A stretch of 64,000 nt of DNA from Clostridia bacterium (GTDB taxonomy: Bacteria; Bacillota; Clostridia; Acetivibrionales; DSM-27016). This document shows positions 1 through 9,590 of the stretch, one piece after another. The translations under genes and the position numbers were made by a program. Where the stretch lies: assembly GCA_026414765.1 (NCBI GenBank), contig JAOAIJ010000036.1, positions 39,903-103,902 of the forward strand, read 5' to 3'. Numbering within the stretch: position 1 is the first letter of the stretch; every line of letters begins with the position of its first letter. The notes under the pieces were generated by a model that searched no databases, was not told the origin of the DNA, and saw only the letters and a program-made list of their open reading frames with translations.

Positions 1-852
1 ACAGCACCACTTTTGATAATAACAAAAATGTCCGAGTATTCTTTTGGAAGCGATACTCTGAAAAACGGATTCTGGATACTTGCTTCCGGGGTTTTCTTTA
101 TACTTATTGCCGGGCTGCTGGGGTGGGGAGCCAGTCATGTTCTGAATCTGCAAAGTACTTCTTCGAATGTATATAAGATGCTTTCCATGTTTGGAAATGT
201 AATATTTATGGCTTATCCGCTTCTAAGCGCGATATATCCTGAAAAGGGCATAGTATATGCAATATTTTTTAATATTGCTAATGATCTTGTCTTGTGGACA
301 CTGGGGATATTTCTCGTAAACAGGCATGTTGCTAAAAGCTGGAAGGACAATATTAAACACCTGATAAACGGGAATACAATAGCGTTCGGTATTGGCGTGC
401 TTTTTATAGTCATCAATTTGCAGGATCTGATTCAGAAACACAGTATGGCAAAGCGCGTATATTCAATACTTTTTGATACATTCAGCCCCCTCGGGCATAC
501 TACTATTTACCTTTCAATGCTGTTTATAGGATTGATACTTTCGGAAATAAAAATAGGTAATATATCGGATATAGTAAAAAGGTACCCTTTGTTCGTATTA
601 GCGGCACTGAAGCTTCTGGTCGTTCCTTTTATAGCTATGGCTGTGCTTTATGCGGCAGGGGATATTCTAAGTCCCATGGTAAAGTCAATTATTGTCCTGC
701 AGCTGGCAATGCCATGTGGTACGATTGTATCCGCTCTTGCTTCACAGTATAATTCTGATTACAGATTTGCAACAGAGGGTGTGTTTGTTACAACAATTCT
801 GTCTATAGTCACTCTTCCATTAGTGGCACATCTGACTCAAATATTCGGCTAA
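1..852 (+). CDS. AEC-family (auxin efflux carrier-like) permease, 5' end outside window
   Basis: The reading frame is open from the first base (T-A-P-L-L-I-I-T-K-M), so the start lies upstream of the window and only about the last 283 residues are present. The protein is almost entirely hydrophobic, with about seven to eight predicted membrane segments and the C-terminal half typical of Mem_trans/AEC carriers (conserved proline-containing stretch near L-Q-L-A-M-P-C-G-T and the repeated N-D/Y-N-S-D loop). Family members are secondary transporters of organic acids or amino acid derivatives in the cytoplasmic membrane. The substrate cannot be told from sequence. A strong hairpin follows the stop, so it probably ends its own transcript. 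Confidence 0.8.
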   Translation, partial: TAPLLIITKMSEYSFGSDTLKNGFWILASGVFFILIAGLLGWGASHVLNLQSTSSNVYKMLSMFGNVIFMAYPLLSAIYPEKGIVYAIFFNIANDLVLWTLGIFLVNRHVAKSWKDNIKHLINGNTIAFGIGVLFIVINLQDLIQKHSMAKRVYSILFDTFSPLGHTTIYLSMLFIGLILSEIKIGNISDIVKRYPLFVLAALKLLVVPFIAMAVLYAAGDILSPMVKSIIVLQLAMPCGTIVSALASQYNSDYRFATEGVFVTTILSIVTLPLVAHLTQIFG

Positions 853-910
853 ATGCCGGATAATTTTATTATTAATAGTCATAAATTCATAAAAAGTAGC
901 AATAAAATAT

Positions 911-960
911 AAAAAACACGAATATTAATATTGTATAAATAAATAATGTTCGTGTTTTTT
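911..960. terminator. Bidirectional rho-independent terminator
   Basis: A perfect 12-bp inverted repeat, AAAAAACACGAA (911-922) with TTCGTGTTTTTT (949-960), encloses an AT-rich loop. It gives a U-run on the plus strand and ends the AEC permease transcript. Confidence 0.75.
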
Positions 961-971
961 GCTATCTTTCA

Positions 972-1001
972 TTGACAAACCATGATAGAATTTGATACTA
1001 T
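972..1001 (+). promoter_or_regulatory. Sigma-A promoter for the NCS2 permease
   Basis: TTGACA at 972-977 is followed, after an 18-bp spacer, by TACTAT at 996-1001. Transcription would start near 1008, leaving about 230 nt of untranslated leader before the permease start codon. Confidence 0.6.
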
Positions 1002-1007
1002 ATTTTA

Positions 1008-1236
1008 TGTAAAAAGGCAGGATGGAATTAAAGAAAAAATGTATCCCAATAATCGAAAAGTCACAGAATAATTACAGCAATGTATGAAGTAAGGTAGCGT
1101 TTACTTTTATGGCTTGACCGGGAAGGGAAACCTGACCGTTTATAGAAAAAACTGAGTCGTTATGCTAAGAATAAAGGCAAAGTTTTTTGTACATAACAAG
1201 CAAAACCAAATAATTTTCAGGAGGGGTAAGTTTTTT
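1008..1236 (+). promoter_or_regulatory. Long structured 5' leader of the purine permease
   Basis: No gene is seen in this stretch. It holds a compact hairpin at 1119-1138: CGG, GA, AGG, a GAAA tetraloop, CCT, GA, CCG, i.e. two 3-bp helices around a tandem G-A internal loop. A purine riboswitch would be expected before an NCS2 permease, but I could not match its conserved core, nor that of the PRPP or guanidine ykkC classes. The Shine-Dalgarno AGGAGGGG lies at 1219-1226. Confidence 0.35.
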
Positions 1237-2616
1237 ATGGACAAATTTTTCAAGCTCAAAGAACACGGCACCAATGTCAAAACAGAAGTTGTTGCAGGTT
1301 TGACCACATTTGTCACCATGGCGTACATAATTTTTGTTAACCCATCTATACTTTCAGCTACCGGTATGAATGCGGGAGCCGTAACAGTAGCAACAATTCT
1401 CGCAGCTGCACTGGCAACCTTTATTATGGGATTCATTGCAAATGTTCCTTATGCCTTGGCTCCAGGTATGGGTCTTAATGCATTTTTTGCATTTGCAGTA
1501 TGTCTCGGGCCACTGAAGATGCCATGGCAGCAGGCTTTGGCAATAGTATTTATTTGTGGTATCATCAATATAATAATAACTGTAACGAGAATAAGGAAAT
1601 CAATAATACTGGCAATACCTGAGTCACTCCAATATGCCATAAGCGGCGGCATAGGTCTTTTTATCGCATATATTGGTTTTATGGACGGCTTTTTGCTTCA
1701 GTTTACACCGCAAGGTAAGGCTGATGCTATAGGGAATTTCGAAAAGGTAGTTCCTGCGCTTGTTAACTTTTCAAGGCCGGAATCTGTATTAACACTTATA
1801 GGTCTTGGTATTATAGTTGTATTAATGCTTCTTAAAGTAAAAGGATCAATTCTGATAGGAGTTGTAGCAACAACATTGATAGGAATCCCTATGGGTGTTA
1901 CAGATGTTTCTGTTTTTGAATCCTTTAAATTTGCAGTGCCTGATTTGTCGCCTACACTGTTAAAGCTTGATTTTGCCGGATTATTTGGTGATGCATCGCG
2001 CCTTCCTACCATATTGACTCTCATACTTGCATTCAGTCTTGCCGATACATTCGATACTATAGGAACATTCCTTGGAACAGGTAGAAAAACCGGAATATTC
2101 GACAATAAGGATGAAGAGTCTCTCAATAAGGGAAAAGGCTTCTCCTCAAAACTTGATAAAGCTTTATTTGCAGATGCAACAGCAACTTCAGTAGGTGCTC
2201 TTCTAGGAACAAGTAATACTACAACCTATATCGAAAGTGCTTCAGGTATATCTGCAGGAGGTAGGACAGGTTTGACTTCCGTCGTTACAGGTATTGCGTT
2301 CCTGTTAATGCTGTTTATATCGCCTTTCGCTGTTATAGTTCCATGGTCTGCAACTGCTCCGGCATTAATTGTTGTGGGTATATTAATGATGGAATCCATA
2401 GCAAAGGTAAAATGGGATGACTTTGAAGATGCTGCTTCAGCTTTCTTCACAGCTGTAATTATGCCGTTTACATATAGTATTGCAAACGGTGTTGCTGCCG
2501 GATTCTTATTCTATGTAATAGTTAAGATTGTTAAAGGAAAAGCAAAAGAAGTTCATCCGATAATGTATATAGTAACTGCATTGTTTATCCTAAATTTTGT
2601 GATAAATGCACTGTAG
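1237..2616 (+). CDS. NCS2 family purine (hypoxanthine/guanine/adenine) permease
   Basis: This 459-residue membrane protein has the AzgA/PbuG-type signature: F-F-K-L-K-E-H-G-T-N-V-K-T-E at the N-terminus, P-G-M-G-L-N-A-F-F-A in the first third, a D-T-F-D-T-I-G-T loop, and G-T-S-N-T-T-T-Y-I-E-S-A-S-G in the second half. These are the hallmark motifs of proton-coupled purine-base permeases. The start at 1237 is chosen because AGGAGGGG sits at the right distance; an upstream ATG at 1162 has no ribosome binding site. It lies just before the de novo purine operon, so uptake and synthesis of purines are neighbours. The exact base preference is not resolvable. Confidence 0.9.
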   Translation: MDKFFKLKEHGTNVKTEVVAGLTTFVTMAYIIFVNPSILSATGMNAGAVTVATILAAALATFIMGFIANVPYALAPGMGLNAFFAFAVCLGPLKMPWQQALAIVFICGIINIIITVTRIRKSIILAIPESLQYAISGGIGLFIAYIGFMDGFLLQFTPQGKADAIGNFEKVVPALVNFSRPESVLTLIGLGIIVVLMLLKVKGSILIGVVATTLIGIPMGVTDVSVFESFKFAVPDLSPTLLKLDFAGLFGDASRLPTILTLILAFSLADTFDTIGTFLGTGRKTGIFDNKDEESLNKGKGFSSKLDKALFADATATSVGALLGTSNTTTYIESASGISAGGRTGLTSVVTGIAFLLMLFISPFAVIVPWSATAPALIVVGILMMESIAKVKWDDFEDAASAFFTAVIMPFTYSIANGVAAGFLFYVIVKIVKGKAKEVHPIMYIVTALFILNFVINAL

Positions 2617-2633
2617 TCTGAAAACGATTAATA

Positions 2634-2670
2634 CTGAAGTCCGACTGAAAAGCCGGGCTTCAGATTTTTA
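2634..2670 (+). terminator. Rho-independent terminator after the purine permease / in purE leader
   Basis: CTGAAGTCCG (2634-2643) pairs with CGGGCTTCAG (2654-2663), with one G-U pair, followed by ATTTTT. Its 3' arm also belongs to a competing, longer inverted repeat. Confidence 0.8.
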
Positions 2671-2731
2671 AGCCCTAATTTCATATTTCTTAAGGATTAT
2701 CGGCGATGTCAGGGTTTAAAAATCTGAAGCC
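2656..2731 (+). promoter_or_regulatory. 21-bp inverted repeat competing with the terminator, upstream of purE
   Basis: Positions 2656-2676 and 2711-2731 are inverted repeats matching at 20 of 21 positions, with a 34-nt loop. The left arm contains the 3' arm and U-tract of the preceding terminator, so both hairpins cannot form together. This is the geometry of a terminator/antiterminator switch. No riboswitch class was recognised. Confidence 0.5.
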
Positions 2732-2801
2732 ATTTGCCAAGCACTAAATTTATAAATTCGAGTTTCACAATATATTTAAAAATTCAGGAGGAGTTGGAGT
2801 T

Positions 2802-3395
2802 ATGGATAAAAAAACTAAAAGCCCACAAAAAGCAAAGGAAAATCCTAAAATGCAAAATAACACAAAGACAATACAGGGGGCAGCAGAAAAAGAATCTGCT
2901 CTGAAAGTTGCGATAATTATGGGAAGCGATTCCGATTTCCCAACGCTGAAGAGCGGTATAAAATTACTAAAGGAATTTGGTGTCGAAGTTGAGGTCATGG
3001 TTTGTTCTGCTCACAGAACGCCCGAAAAGGCTGCTGAATTTGCTAAAAATGCGGAAAAGAACGGAATAGGAGTTATAATAGCTGCAGCTGGAAAAGCAGC
3101 ACACCTTCCGGGAGTTCTTGCTGCATTTACTCCACTGCCTGTTATAGGAATTCCGGTCAAATCTTCTACAATGGATGGACTTGACTCACTGCTATCTATA
3201 GTGCAGATGCCAAGTGGTATTCCGGTAGCTACTGTTGCGATTGACGGCGCAGACAATGCTGCACTGTTGGCAGTTCAGATATTGTCAACTGCAAACGCCG
3301 GTTTAAGAACTAAAATGAAAGAGTATAAGAATAAACTGGCTAAAAAAGTTGAGGAAAAAAATAAAGACCTGCAGGAAAAATTGAAGGAAATCTAG
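2802..3395 (+). CDS. purE: N5-carboxyaminoimidazole ribonucleotide mutase
   Basis: PurE interconverts N5-CAIR and CAIR in inosinate synthesis. The core runs from about residue 35 (V-A-I-I-M-G-S-D-S-D) through S-A-H-R-T-P to A-A-H-L-P-G-V-L-A and I-D-G-A-D-N-A-A, the class I motifs with the catalytic S-D-S-D and H-R-T-P segments. Usual length is about 160 residues; here 197, because of about 30 extra Lys/Gln/Asn-rich residues at the N-terminus and a charged C-terminal tail likely to form a coiled coil. The good ribosome binding site AGGAGG supports the long form. First gene of the pur operon, 26 nt before purF. Confidence 0.95.
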   Translation: MDKKTKSPQKAKENPKMQNNTKTIQGAAEKESALKVAIIMGSDSDFPTLKSGIKLLKEFGVEVEVMVCSAHRTPEKAAEFAKNAEKNGIGVIIAAAGKAAHLPGVLAAFTPLPVIGIPVKSSTMDGLDSLLSIVQMPSGIPVATVAIDGADNAALLAVQILSTANAGLRTKMKEYKNKLAKKVEEKNKDLQEKLKEI

Positions 3396-3421
3396 TTTGT
3401 GACAACCAAGCGGAGGATGAT

Positions 3422-4846
3422 ATGAGATTAGATAAATTAAGGGAAGAGTGTGGAGTATTCGGTATTTATAACAGTGATCACCATGATGTTGCAAGGCTTA
3501 CTTATTACGGGCTATACGCCTTACAGCACAGGGGTCAGGAAAGTACTGGTATTGCTGTAAGTGATAAGGGTACTATATTATACCATAAGGATATGGGTCT
3601 TGTTCCTGAGGTGTTTAACGATGTAGTCATTAATCACCTGAAGGGACAGGTATCCATAGGTCATGTCCGGTATTCAACTACAGGGGCAAGTCACAGGGAA
3701 AATGCCCAACCGATAGTAATTAATTATAGAAACGGACAAATGGCTCTTGCTCACAACGGGAATCTGGTAAATGCCGCAGAACTGAGGGAAAAACTCGAGG
3801 AAAACGGTGCTATATTTCAAACAACAAATGATTCTGAAGTAATACTTAATCTTATTTCAAGATATAGAATTGCCAGTCAGAATATAGAAGAGGCTTTGCA
3901 GAAGGTAATGAAGGAATTGAGAGGTTCATACTCACTTCTCCTCTTAACTCCGAAAAGATTAATAGGAATTAGGGATCCATTGGGGATAAGACCTCTTTGC
4001 ATAGGCTTGCTGGATAATTCTTATATTTTAGCTTCCGAAACATGTGCTTTGGATGCCATAGGCGCGGAATACGTAAGAGACGTAAACCCCGGTGAAATCG
4101 TGCTTATCGGAGAAAACGGGCTGGAATCAATTCAAACAGAAGTTGCTGATAAGAGCAGTCTTTGTATTTTCGAATTTATTTATTTTGCAAGGCCGGACAG
4201 CTATCTGGATGGAATAAGTGTTCACCAGGCAAGAGTAGAAGCCGGTAAGAGACTGGCTAAGGAACATCCTGTAGAAGCTGATCTTGTTATAGGAGCACCT
4301 GATTCAGGGTTGACGGCGGCTATGGGATTTTCTGAGGAATCAGGCATACCCTATGGGCAGGGACTTCTAAAAAACAGGTATGTTGGAAGGACATTTATCC
4401 AACCTGACCAGAATCAAAGAGAAATGGGTGTAAGAATTAAGTTCAATGCTATGAGAAATGCTATTGAAGGAAAAAGAGTAGTAATGATAGACGATTCTAT
4501 AGTAAGAGGTACTACTACAAAGCGCATAGTACAGATGTTGAAGAACGCAGGAGCAAAAGAGGTTCACATGAGAGTAAGTTCACCCCCGATGAAATTCCCG
4601 TGTTATTTTGGTGTGGATATTCCGTCTAAAAAGCAACTGGTAGCATCTACACACTCAATTGAAGAGATCAGGGAAATGGTTGGTGCAGACAGTCTTGGAT
4701 ATTTGAGTCTGGAGGGACTGCTAAAAACTCCGGTAGATGCGAAATGCGGATTCTGTAGTGCATGCTTTAACGGGGAATATCCTATGGAAGTACCGATGGA
4801 AGGTGACAAGTTTTCCTGTAGCGGGAAAAAGATAATCGAAGGCTAA
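3422..4846 (+). CDS. purF: Amidophosphoribosyltransferase
   Basis: First committed enzyme of purine synthesis: transfers ammonia from glutamine to PRPP. The N-terminal Ntn-hydrolase domain has a short propeptide (M-R-L-D-K-L-R-E-E) before the catalytic Cys of C-G-V-F-G-I-Y, then the glutaminase motifs H-V-R-Y-S-T and H-N-G-N-L. The PRT domain carries the PRPP loop V-V-M-I-D-D-S-I-V-R-G-T-T. Cysteines consistent with the Bacillus-type Fe-S ligands are seen, including the C-terminal C-G-F-C-S-A-C. Length 474 is normal. The propeptide means processing is required. Co-directional with purE and purM. Confidence 0.97.
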   Translation: MRLDKLREECGVFGIYNSDHHDVARLTYYGLYALQHRGQESTGIAVSDKGTILYHKDMGLVPEVFNDVVINHLKGQVSIGHVRYSTTGASHRENAQPIVINYRNGQMALAHNGNLVNAAELREKLEENGAIFQTTNDSEVILNLISRYRIASQNIEEALQKVMKELRGSYSLLLLTPKRLIGIRDPLGIRPLCIGLLDNSYILASETCALDAIGAEYVRDVNPGEIVLIGENGLESIQTEVADKSSLCIFEFIYFARPDSYLDGISVHQARVEAGKRLAKEHPVEADLVIGAPDSGLTAAMGFSEESGIPYGQGLLKNRYVGRTFIQPDQNQREMGVRIKFNAMRNAIEGKRVVMIDDSIVRGTTTKRIVQMLKNAGAKEVHMRVSSPPMKFPCYFGVDIPSKKQLVASTHSIEEIREMVGADSLGYLSLEGLLKTPVDAKCGFCSACFNGEYPMEVPMEGDKFSCSGKKIIEG

Positions 4847-4954
4847 AAAATACTTAAGTAAATTTAAACATTATTTATAAATAACGACTCGGATACTCGG
4901 GAAGGGTTAATGCCATTTCCCGATTATCTGTTGTCAATTTGTTTGGAGGTATTT

Positions 4955-5977
4955 ATGACTACATATAAAGATGCAGGTGTTGATGTAGAGGCGGGGTATG
5001 AAGCTGTCAAGCTGATGGGTAATCATGTGAGGAAAACATTCAGACCTGAAGTAGTTACTGATATAGGCGGTTTCGGAGGATTGTTTGCACTCAATAAGGA
5101 TAAGTATGAAGAGCCTATACTGGTTTCAGGTACGGATGGTGTGGGGACAAAACTTAAAATAGCGTTTCTGAGAGATAAGCATGATACGGTAGGAATAGAT
5201 TGTGTAGCAATGTGTGTGAATGACATAGTCTGTTCGGGTGCTGAACCGCTTTTCTTCCTGGATTATATTGCCTGCGGAAAGAATAAGCCGGAAAAAATTG
5301 CGGATATAGTAAAAGGAATTGCCGACGGATGCGTTATGTCGGGCTGCTCGCTCATAGGCGGCGAGACTGCTGAAATGCCCGGTTTTTACCCTGAAGATGA
5401 ATATGATGTTGCGGGATTTGCAGTAGGTATTGTAGACAAAAAAAAGGTTATAAACGGAAAGCGTATAGTTGAAGGAGATAAGCTCATAGGGCTCGCATCA
5501 TCCGGGTTACACAGCAATGGCTATTCACTGGTAAGAAAACTCCTGAATCCCAATAAAGAAAAGATGAATGAGTATGTAGAATCACTTGGAACTACACTGG
5601 GAGAGGAACTGCTCAGACCAACGAAGCTATATGTGAAAACTATCCTTGATTTGAAGGATAAATATGAGATTAAAGGTATTTCAAATATTACAGGCGGTGG
5701 ATTTATTGAAAATATTCCAAGGATGATACCCGAGGGTTTGAGAATAAAGATAAATAAAGGAACCTGGCCTGTACTTCCGATATTCGAGTTGCTTCAGAGA
5801 CTTGGTGAAATAAAGGAAAGAGATATATATAACACCTTTAACATGGGAATTGGTATGGTGCTTGCTGTTAACAGCAGTATTGCCGATGATGTGGTGAAGT
5901 ATCTGAACAAGGAAACAGAACAGGCTTACCTTATAGGTGAAGTGACCAAAGGTGAAGCAGGGGTGGATATATGCTGA
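4955..5977 (+). CDS. purM: Phosphoribosylformylglycinamidine cyclo-ligase (AIR synthetase)
   Basis: PurM closes the imidazole ring using ATP. The 340-residue product has the family pattern: G-Y-E-A-V near the N-terminus, [20 protein letters not shown], the nucleotide-binding [10 protein letters not shown] and the C-terminal N-M-G-I-G-M. The start at 4955 follows GGAGG and matches the usual [11 protein letters not shown]; a longer frame from 4910 has no ribosome binding site. The stop overlaps the purN start by 7 nt, so the two are translationally coupled. Confidence 0.96.
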   Translation: MTTYKDAGVDVEAGYEAVKLMGNHVRKTFRPEVVTDIGGFGGLFALNKDKYEEPILVSGTDGVGTKLKIAFLRDKHDTVGIDCVAMCVNDIVCSGAEPLFFLDYIACGKNKPEKIADIVKGIADGCVMSGCSLIGGETAEMPGFYPEDEYDVAGFAVGIVDKKKVINGKRIVEGDKLIGLASSGLHSNGYSLVRKLLNPNKEKMNEYVESLGTTLGEELLRPTKLYVKTILDLKDKYEIKGISNITGGGFIENIPRMIPEGLRIKINKGTWPVLPIFELLQRLGEIKERDIYNTFNMGIGMVLAVNSSIADDVVKYLNKETEQAYLIGEVTKGEAGVDIC

Positions 5978-6597
5978 AAATCGGGGTCCTTGTATCAGGA
6001 GGCGGAACTAATCTACAGGCAATAATAGATAAGATGAAAAGCGGGTATCTCACTGGATGTTCCATTGTTACTGTGGTAGCCAGCAAGCCTGGTGCTTTTG
6101 CATTAGAGAGAGCTGCCAGATATGATATTCCCGGTATATGCATTGCCAGGAAAAGCTTTGCTTCCATAGATGAGTATGATGCAGCTCTGGTACAGCACTT
6201 TAAGGATTGCAATGTAGATTTGGTTGTTATGGCAGGTTTTTTGTCCATACTGGGTGAGAAATTCATAAAGTCTTATGAAAACAGGATAATAAATGTACAT
6301 CCGGCTCTTATACCGTCATTTTGCGGTAAGGGCTACTATGGACTTGTCCCTCATCAGAAAGCCATTGAATATGGTGTGAAAGTTACAGGTGCAACGGTAC
6401 ATTTTGTTGAACTGGAAGCAGATGCAGGACCGATTATACTTCAAAAAGCTGTGGCAATAAACGGGGACGATACACCTGAAACATTGCAGAAAAGGGTAAT
6501 GGAAGAAGCGGAGTGGGAAATCCTTCCTCAAGCAATTAAATTATTTGTTGAGAACAAGCTGGTTATTGAAGGTCGTAAAGTAAGAATTTTATCTTAA
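5971..6597 (+). CDS. purN: Phosphoribosylglycinamide formyltransferase
   Basis: The enzyme formylates GAR with 10-formyl-tetrahydrofolate. The 208-residue protein has the N-terminal substrate loop [15 protein letters not shown], the catalytic [10 protein letters not shown] segment with the active-site Asn and His, G-A-T-V-H-F-V and D-A-G-P-I-I, all standard PurN motifs including the catalytic Asp. It starts inside the end of purM (ATGCTGA overlap). Members of the purine operon lie directly on both sides. Confidence 0.96.
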   Translation: MLKIGVLVSGGGTNLQAIIDKMKSGYLTGCSIVTVVASKPGAFALERAARYDIPGICIARKSFASIDEYDAALVQHFKDCNVDLVVMAGFLSILGEKFIKSYENRIINVHPALIPSFCGKGYYGLVPHQKAIEYGVKVTGATVHFVELEADAGPIILQKAVAINGDDTPETLQKRVMEEAEWEILPQAIKLFVENKLVIEGRKVRILS

Positions 6598-6629
6598 TTT
6601 TTATATCAGGTAGAATGGGAGGTTGTATT

Positions 6630-8174
6630 ATGATAAAAAGAGCATTGATAAGTGTATCAGACAAAACCGGAATAATTGAAATGGCGACAGAATTGTCAAA
6701 ATACGGTGTAGAGATAATTTCTACAGGAGGTACTGCAAAAGCATTATCTGAGGCAGGAATTAAAGTTGTAAACATATCCGATGTCACAGGATTTCCGGAA
6801 TGCCTGGACGGTAGGGTGAAAACACTGCATCCGAATGTGCACGGTGGCCTTCTGGCTATCAGAGACAATGAAGAGCATATGAAACAAATTAAAGAATTAG
6901 GTATTGAACCAATAGATATTGTTATAATAAATTTGTATCCTTTCAAACAAACTATACTTAAAGGACATGTTGAGCTTGAAGAGGCAATTGAAAATATTGA
7001 TATAGGCGGTCCGACAATGCTGCGTGCTGCGGCAAAGAACTATCAGGATGTAGTTGTTATTGTTGATCCTGCAGATTATGAGATGGTTCTGGATGAACTG
7101 AAGGCAGATAAGGATATATCCGTTAAAACCAAATTCAAGCTTGCTTATAAGGTGTTTGAGCACACAAGCCATTATGACACATTAATAGCAAAATACTTAA
7201 GAGACAAACTGGGTGAGGAATTCTTCCCCGAAACCTTATCGCTCACTTTTGAAAAGGTGCAGGAAATGAGATATGGCGAAAATCCGCACCAAAAGGCTGT
7301 ATTCTATAAGGAAGTGGGAGCAAATATAGGATGTATAACTTCTGCAAAACAGCTTCATGGTAAGGAATTGTCTTATAACAATATAAACGATACAAATGGT
7401 GCGCTTGAACTTTTAAAAGAGTTTGACGAACCTACAGTTATAGCAGTAAAGCATGCAAACCCTTGTGGCTTGGCCAGTGCGGCAGACATTTACCAGGCAT
7501 ACCTGAAAACATATGAGGCTGATCCCGTATCAATATTTGGAGGAATAATCGCTGCAAACAGGGAAATAGATGCAAAAACTGCTGAAGAAATCAATAAAAT
7601 ATTTATAGAAATAGTGATAGCTCCATCCTTCTCCGAGGAAGCAACAAGGATTTTGACACAGAAAAAGAATATCAGGCTTCTTCAGTTGGATAATATATCG
7701 GCAAAGCTCCCGGCGGGAACATATGATATGAAAAAGGTAGCAGGCGGACTTTTAGTTCAAAACTATAATAATGAGCTTGTAAATACTGATGATATAAAAT
7801 GTGTGACTGATGTAAAGCCTACTGCAGAGGAAATGGAAGATCTTATTTTTGCAATGAAGGTAGTAAAACACACTAAATCTAACGGTATAGCAATAGCTAA
7901 AAATAAGCAGTCTTTGGGTGTTGGTCCCGGGCAGACAAACAGGATAATGGCAACAAAGATAGCTATAGAATATGGTGGAGAAAGGACAAAAGGAGCGGTA
8001 CTGGCCTCTGATGCATATTTCCCATTCGAAGATTGTGTAGAAGCGGCGTCAGCAGCAGGTATAAAGGCTATTATTCAACCCGGTGGTTCCATGAACGATC
8101 AGAAATCGATAGATGCGTGCAATAAATATGGAATATCCATGGTACTCACTGGAATGAGACACTTCAAACACTAA
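6630..8174 (+). CDS. purH: Bifunctional AICAR transformylase / IMP cyclohydrolase
   Basis: PurH carries out the last two steps to IMP. The N-terminal MGS-like IMP cyclohydrolase domain (residues 1 to about 190) has [14 protein letters not shown] and D-G-R-V-K-T-L-H-P. The AICAR transformylase domain shows Y-G-E-N-P-H-Q, the catalytic K-H-A-N-P-C-G and G-V-G-P-G-Q-T-N-R. Length 514 is typical. The start at 6630 is preferred because GGGAGG precedes it; an in-frame ATG at 6615 would contain that ribosome binding site. No AICAR-forming purB, purC or purK is present nearby. Confidence 0.96.
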   Translation: MIKRALISVSDKTGIIEMATELSKYGVEIISTGGTAKALSEAGIKVVNISDVTGFPECLDGRVKTLHPNVHGGLLAIRDNEEHMKQIKELGIEPIDIVIINLYPFKQTILKGHVELEEAIENIDIGGPTMLRAAAKNYQDVVVIVDPADYEMVLDELKADKDISVKTKFKLAYKVFEHTSHYDTLIAKYLRDKLGEEFFPETLSLTFEKVQEMRYGENPHQKAVFYKEVGANIGCITSAKQLHGKELSYNNINDTNGALELLKEFDEPTVIAVKHANPCGLASAADIYQAYLKTYEADPVSIFGGIIAANREIDAKTAEEINKIFIEIVIAPSFSEEATRILTQKKNIRLLQLDNISAKLPAGTYDMKKVAGGLLVQNYNNELVNTDDIKCVTDVKPTAEEMEDLIFAMKVVKHTKSNGIAIAKNKQSLGVGPGQTNRIMATKIAIEYGGERTKGAVLASDAYFPFEDCVEAASAAGIKAIIQPGGSMNDQKSIDACNKYGISMVLTGMRHFKH

Positions 8175-8231
8175 GAAGAAAATCTGGCCCTGATTCCGAA
8201 TTCATATTCCTGTTTTGGACAAAGGAATAGA

Positions 8232-8261
8232 AAACCCTATACCGGTCCCGTTATAGGGTTT
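8232..8261 (+). promoter_or_regulatory. Stable hairpin between purH and purD
   Basis: AAACCCTATA (8232-8241) and TATAGGGTTT (8252-8261) form a perfect 10-bp stem with a 10-nt GC-rich loop. There is no U-run after it, so an mRNA-stability or attenuating role is more likely than termination. Confidence 0.5.
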
Positions 8262-8289
8262 ATGCTGAGGGTTGGTATGGAGGAAGATT

Positions 8290-9549
8290 ATGAAAATACT
8301 TGTCGTTGGTAGTGGTGGACGTGAACATGCAATAATCTGGAAGATAGCGAAAAGCCCAATGGTTGAAAAAATATATTGTGCACCTGGGAATGGCGGAATT
8401 TCGGGGTTAGCGGAATGTATTCCTTTAAACACGCTTGATATAGAAGGGGTAGTTGAATTTTCCAAAAAAAATCAGATAGACATGGTTGTTGTTGCACCGG
8501 ATGATCCTTTAGTTGCCGGAATGGTTGATGCTCTTGAGGAGGCGGGTGTAAGAGCTTTCGGTCCAAGAAAAAATGCAGCTATACTTGAGGGCAGTAAATC
8601 TTTTTCGAAAGATCTGATGAAAAAATACAATATTCCTACTGCCAGATATGAGATTTTTGATAATAGCGAGCATGCTATAGAGTATTTGCGGCATCAAAAA
8701 TACCCAATAGTTGTAAAGGCTGACGGACTTGCCCTGGGTAAGGGAGTAATTATAGCACAGGGTTTCGACCAAGCTCATGAAGCAGTAAACAACATCATGG
8801 AGGATAAAATATTCGGTACGGCAGGAAATAAGGTTGTAATAGAGGAATTCCTTGTTGGGCCTGAGGTTTCCGTACTGGCATTTACTGATGGTAAAACCGT
8901 TGTTCCCATGGTAAGTTCACAGGATCATAAAAGGGCGTTGGATAATGATCAGGGGCTAAATACTGGGGGGATGGGGACATTCTCACCAAGCAGGATTTAC
9001 ACTCCGGAAATAGCGGAATATTGCATGAAAGAACTATACTTACCTACTATTGAAGCAATGAATAAAGAAAACAGAAAATTCAAAGGGGTGTTATACTTCG
9101 GGTTGATTTTAACTCAGGATGGTCCGAAGGTTCTGGAATACAATGCACGGTTTGGCGATCCCGAAACTCAGGTTGTACTACCGCGACTAAAAAATGATCT
9201 GGTAGAAATTTTTAATGCAGTCATAGATGAAAATCTTGAGTCAGTAGATATCCAGTGGGAGAATAATGCTTCTGTTTGCGTAATAATGGCTTCTGGAGGA
9301 TACCCGCAGAAATATAAAACCGGATATGGAATAAGTGGAATAGAAGAAGCCGAAAAGGATTCTGACATAGTTGTGTTTCATGCAGGTACAAAATATGAAA
9401 ATGGCAAGTATCTTACTGCAGGTGGGCGTGTATTGGGAGTCACGGCATTGGCAGGCACTCTGAATGAAGCTATTGACAAAGCGTACTCGGGAGTAAGGAA
9501 AATAAACTTCAAGGATGTTCACTACAGAAAAGATATAGGAACAAAGTAG
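8290..9549 (+). CDS. purD: Phosphoribosylamine-glycine ligase (GAR synthetase)
   Basis: ATP-grasp ligase joining glycine to phosphoribosylamine. The 419-residue protein begins K-I-L-V-V-G-S-G-G-R-E-H-A, has the ATP-grasp segments V-V-K-A-D-G-L-A-L-G-K-G-V and E-F-L-V-G-P-E-V-S, then G-G-M-G-T-F-S-P and N-A-R-F-G-D-P-E-T-Q, all diagnostic of PurD. The start at 8290 follows GGAGG; an upstream in-frame codon at 8272 would include that site. Last gene of the operon, followed by a terminator. Confidence 0.96.
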   Translation: MKILVVGSGGREHAIIWKIAKSPMVEKIYCAPGNGGISGLAECIPLNTLDIEGVVEFSKKNQIDMVVVAPDDPLVAGMVDALEEAGVRAFGPRKNAAILEGSKSFSKDLMKKYNIPTARYEIFDNSEHAIEYLRHQKYPIVVKADGLALGKGVIIAQGFDQAHEAVNNIMEDKIFGTAGNKVVIEEFLVGPEVSVLAFTDGKTVVPMVSSQDHKRALDNDQGLNTGGMGTFSPSRIYTPEIAEYCMKELYLPTIEAMNKENRKFKGVLYFGLILTQDGPKVLEYNARFGDPETQVVLPRLKNDLVEIFNAVIDENLESVDIQWENNASVCVIMASGGYPQKYKTGYGISGIEEAEKDSDIVVFHAGTKYENGKYLTAGGRVLGVTALAGTLNEAIDKAYSGVRKINFKDVHYRKDIGTK

Positions 9550-9557
9550 AAATCAGA

Positions 9558-9590
9558 AGAGGTTGCATATTGAAATGCAATCTCTTTTAA
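9558..9590 (+). terminator. Terminator of the pur operon
   Basis: AGAGGTTGCAT (9558-9568) pairs with ATGCAATCTCT (9575-9585) with one G-U pair, followed by TTTT. No gene is seen from here to 9765. Confidence 0.8.

Noticed and set aside
1008..1236. Purine, PRPP or c-di-GMP riboswitch upstream of the purine permease
   Set aside because: The conserved cores of these classes could not be found by eye; reported only as an unassigned structured leader.
1698..2126. 142-codon minus-strand frame inside the NCS2 permease
   Set aside because: Antisense shadow of a conserved membrane protein; no start signal.
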